Shown piece after piece: positions 12,692 to 13,539 of a stretch of DNA of 13,539 nucleotides. The DNA comes from JAWLBW01 sp041687475. Its GTDB lineage: Bacteria > J088 > JAWLBW01. The notes beneath the pieces were generated by a model. It did no database searches, was not told the DNA's origin, and worked only from the letters and a program-made list of their open reading frames with translations. The stretch is taken from assembly GCA_041687475.1 (NCBI GenBank), contig JAWLBW010000108.1, positions 1-13,539 of the forward strand, read 5' to 3'. The position numbers and the translations under genes are program-made. How positions within the stretch are numbered: the first letter of the stretch is position 1; every line of letters starts with the position of its first letter.

Positions 12692-13539
12692 TCACATGGT
12701 ATCCGGCGCGCTTACCGCATAGATCGAGAGTCCCGCCTGCAGTACGCGCTGTACCGTGCGGCACAGGACCATACGGGCCTGGCTGAGCGGCACATTCGTC
12801 TCATCGACGATTCGCTGCGTATTATAGAACTTATGGAAGCGTGACGCCAACTCAAGCAGGTAAAAGCTGACCCGGTGGGGCGCGAAGTCACGCGCGGCGC
12901 CCGCCAGCATGCGCTGGTACTCCTGCACCTGCTTGACGAGATCGATCTCTTCGCCGGCGGTGAGCAGCGAGAGCTCGACCTTTTCGGCCGCCACTTCTGC
13001 GACGCCCTTTTCGGCCGCCATCTTGAATACCGAGCAGATACGGGCGTGGGCGTACTGCACGTAGTACACCGGGTTCTCGTTGCTCTGCTTCTTGGCAAGC
13101 TCGAGATCGAAGTCGAGGTGGGCGTCGTTCTTGCGCATGAGAAAGAAGAAGCGCGCCGCGTCCTTGCCGACTTCGTCGACCACCGACTTCAGGGTCTCGA
13201 ATTCGCCGCTGCGGGTGCTCATGGAAATCTGCTTGCCGTTCTGCAGCAGGTTCACGAACTGCACGAGCATGACCCTGAGGCGTTCGGCATCGATACCGGC
13301 CGCCTGCAGCACCGCCTTCACGCGGGGAATGTAGCCATGGTGATCGCTGCCCCAGACGTCGACGAGTACGTCGTAGCCGCGCTCGATTTTTTCCAGGTGA
13401 TAGGCAATGTCGCTGGCGTAGTAGGTCTTTACGCCGTTGGCGCGCACGACCACACGGTCTTTTTCGTCGCCGAATTCGGTGGTGCGGAACCACTGGGCGC
13501 CCTCACGCTCGACAATCCACCCCTCTTTCTGCAGGCGGG
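12692..13539 (-). CDS. argS: Arginine-tRNA ligase (5' end cut by window edge)
   Basis: Class I synthetase for arginine; the C-terminal 281 residues are in the window and the frame is open to the right edge, beginning RLQKEGWIVEREGAQWFRTT. GVKTYYASDIAYHLEKIERG and VWGSDHHGYIPRVKAVLQ are typical ArgRS catalytic-domain segments. The KMSKS equivalent is ISMSTRSGEF, a form used by many bacterial ArgRS. The rest is the alpha-helical anticodon-binding (DALR) domain: DFDLELAKKQSNENPVYYVQ, YAHARICSVF, then FAPHRVSFYLLELASRFHKF and LSQARMVLCRTVQRVLQAGL near the end. A GTG at 13453 is not the start, because conserved sequence continues upstream. It is followed 11 bases later by the SPOR gene, so the two are likely co-transcribed. 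Confidence 0.96.
   Translation of the reverse strand, partial: RLQKEGWIVEREGAQWFRTTEFGDEKDRVVVRANGVKTYYASDIAYHLEKIERGYDVLVDVWGSDHHGYIPRVKAVLQAAGIDAERLRVMLVQFVNLLQNGKQISMSTRSGEFETLKSVVDEVGKDAARFFFLMRKNDAHLDFDLELAKKQSNENPVYYVQYAHARICSVFKMAAEKGVAEVAAEKVELSLLTAGEEIDLVKQVQEYQRMLAGAARDFAPHRVSFYLLELASRFHKFYNTQRIVDETNVPLSQARMVLCRTVQRVLQAGLSIYAVSAPDTM

Overview
The window is a GC-rich (by eye about 60%) stretch of a diderm (Gram-negative-type) bacterial chromosome, from a draft or metagenome scaffold, since a run of exactly ten Ns marks a join at 9129-9138. Diderm evidence: an ExbB/ExbD energy-transducing module, two predicted lipoproteins, a periplasmic thioredoxin-like protein and a SPOR-domain protein. 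The mix of an ExbB with a signal peptide, a multiheme c-type cytochrome lipoprotein and a trpS-scpA-scpB-rluB cluster would fit a deltaproteobacterial-grade, spirochaetal or similar lineage, but I cannot name the genus from sequence alone.

Left part (1-6680, all minus strand, transcribed right to left): hisS, a site-2-protease-like M50 peptidase, a DUF4097-like lipoprotein, then trpS, scpA, scpB and rluB (cut by the left edge). trpS/scpA and scpA/scpB overlap by 4 bases and scpB/rluB are 4 bases apart, so translational coupling is likely. A good sigma70-type promoter (3765-3793) lies just before trpS and separates the two gene groups. The run joins protein synthesis (HisRS, TrpRS, 23S rRNA pseudouridylation) with chromosome segregation (the SMC partners ScpA and ScpB). 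TrpRS carries a four-cysteine pattern like that of [4Fe-4S] TrpRS enzymes.

Middle (6681-8101 and 8123-9128, plus strand): a 461-base divergent intergenic region with a 19-bp repeat in two copies, then a six-haem c-type cytochrome lipoprotein and a secreted protein with two thioredoxin folds, the first lacking its cysteines. The second gene runs into the assembly gap.

Right-middle (9139-11145, plus strand): a promoter and leader, then exbB-exbD1-exbD2. ExbD1 keeps the proton-carrying transmembrane Asp; ExbD2 has Ala there. A strong hairpin terminator follows.

Convergent intergenic region (11146-11924): about 780 bases without a credible gene, filled with repeats of 8-bp period: a 44-bp tandem duplication, a short octamer array, and a 30-unit octamer array of the same family in the opposite orientation. 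This is the most unusual DNA in the window.

Right end (11925-13539, minus strand): a membrane-anchored SPOR protein directly behind argS, which is cut by the right edge.
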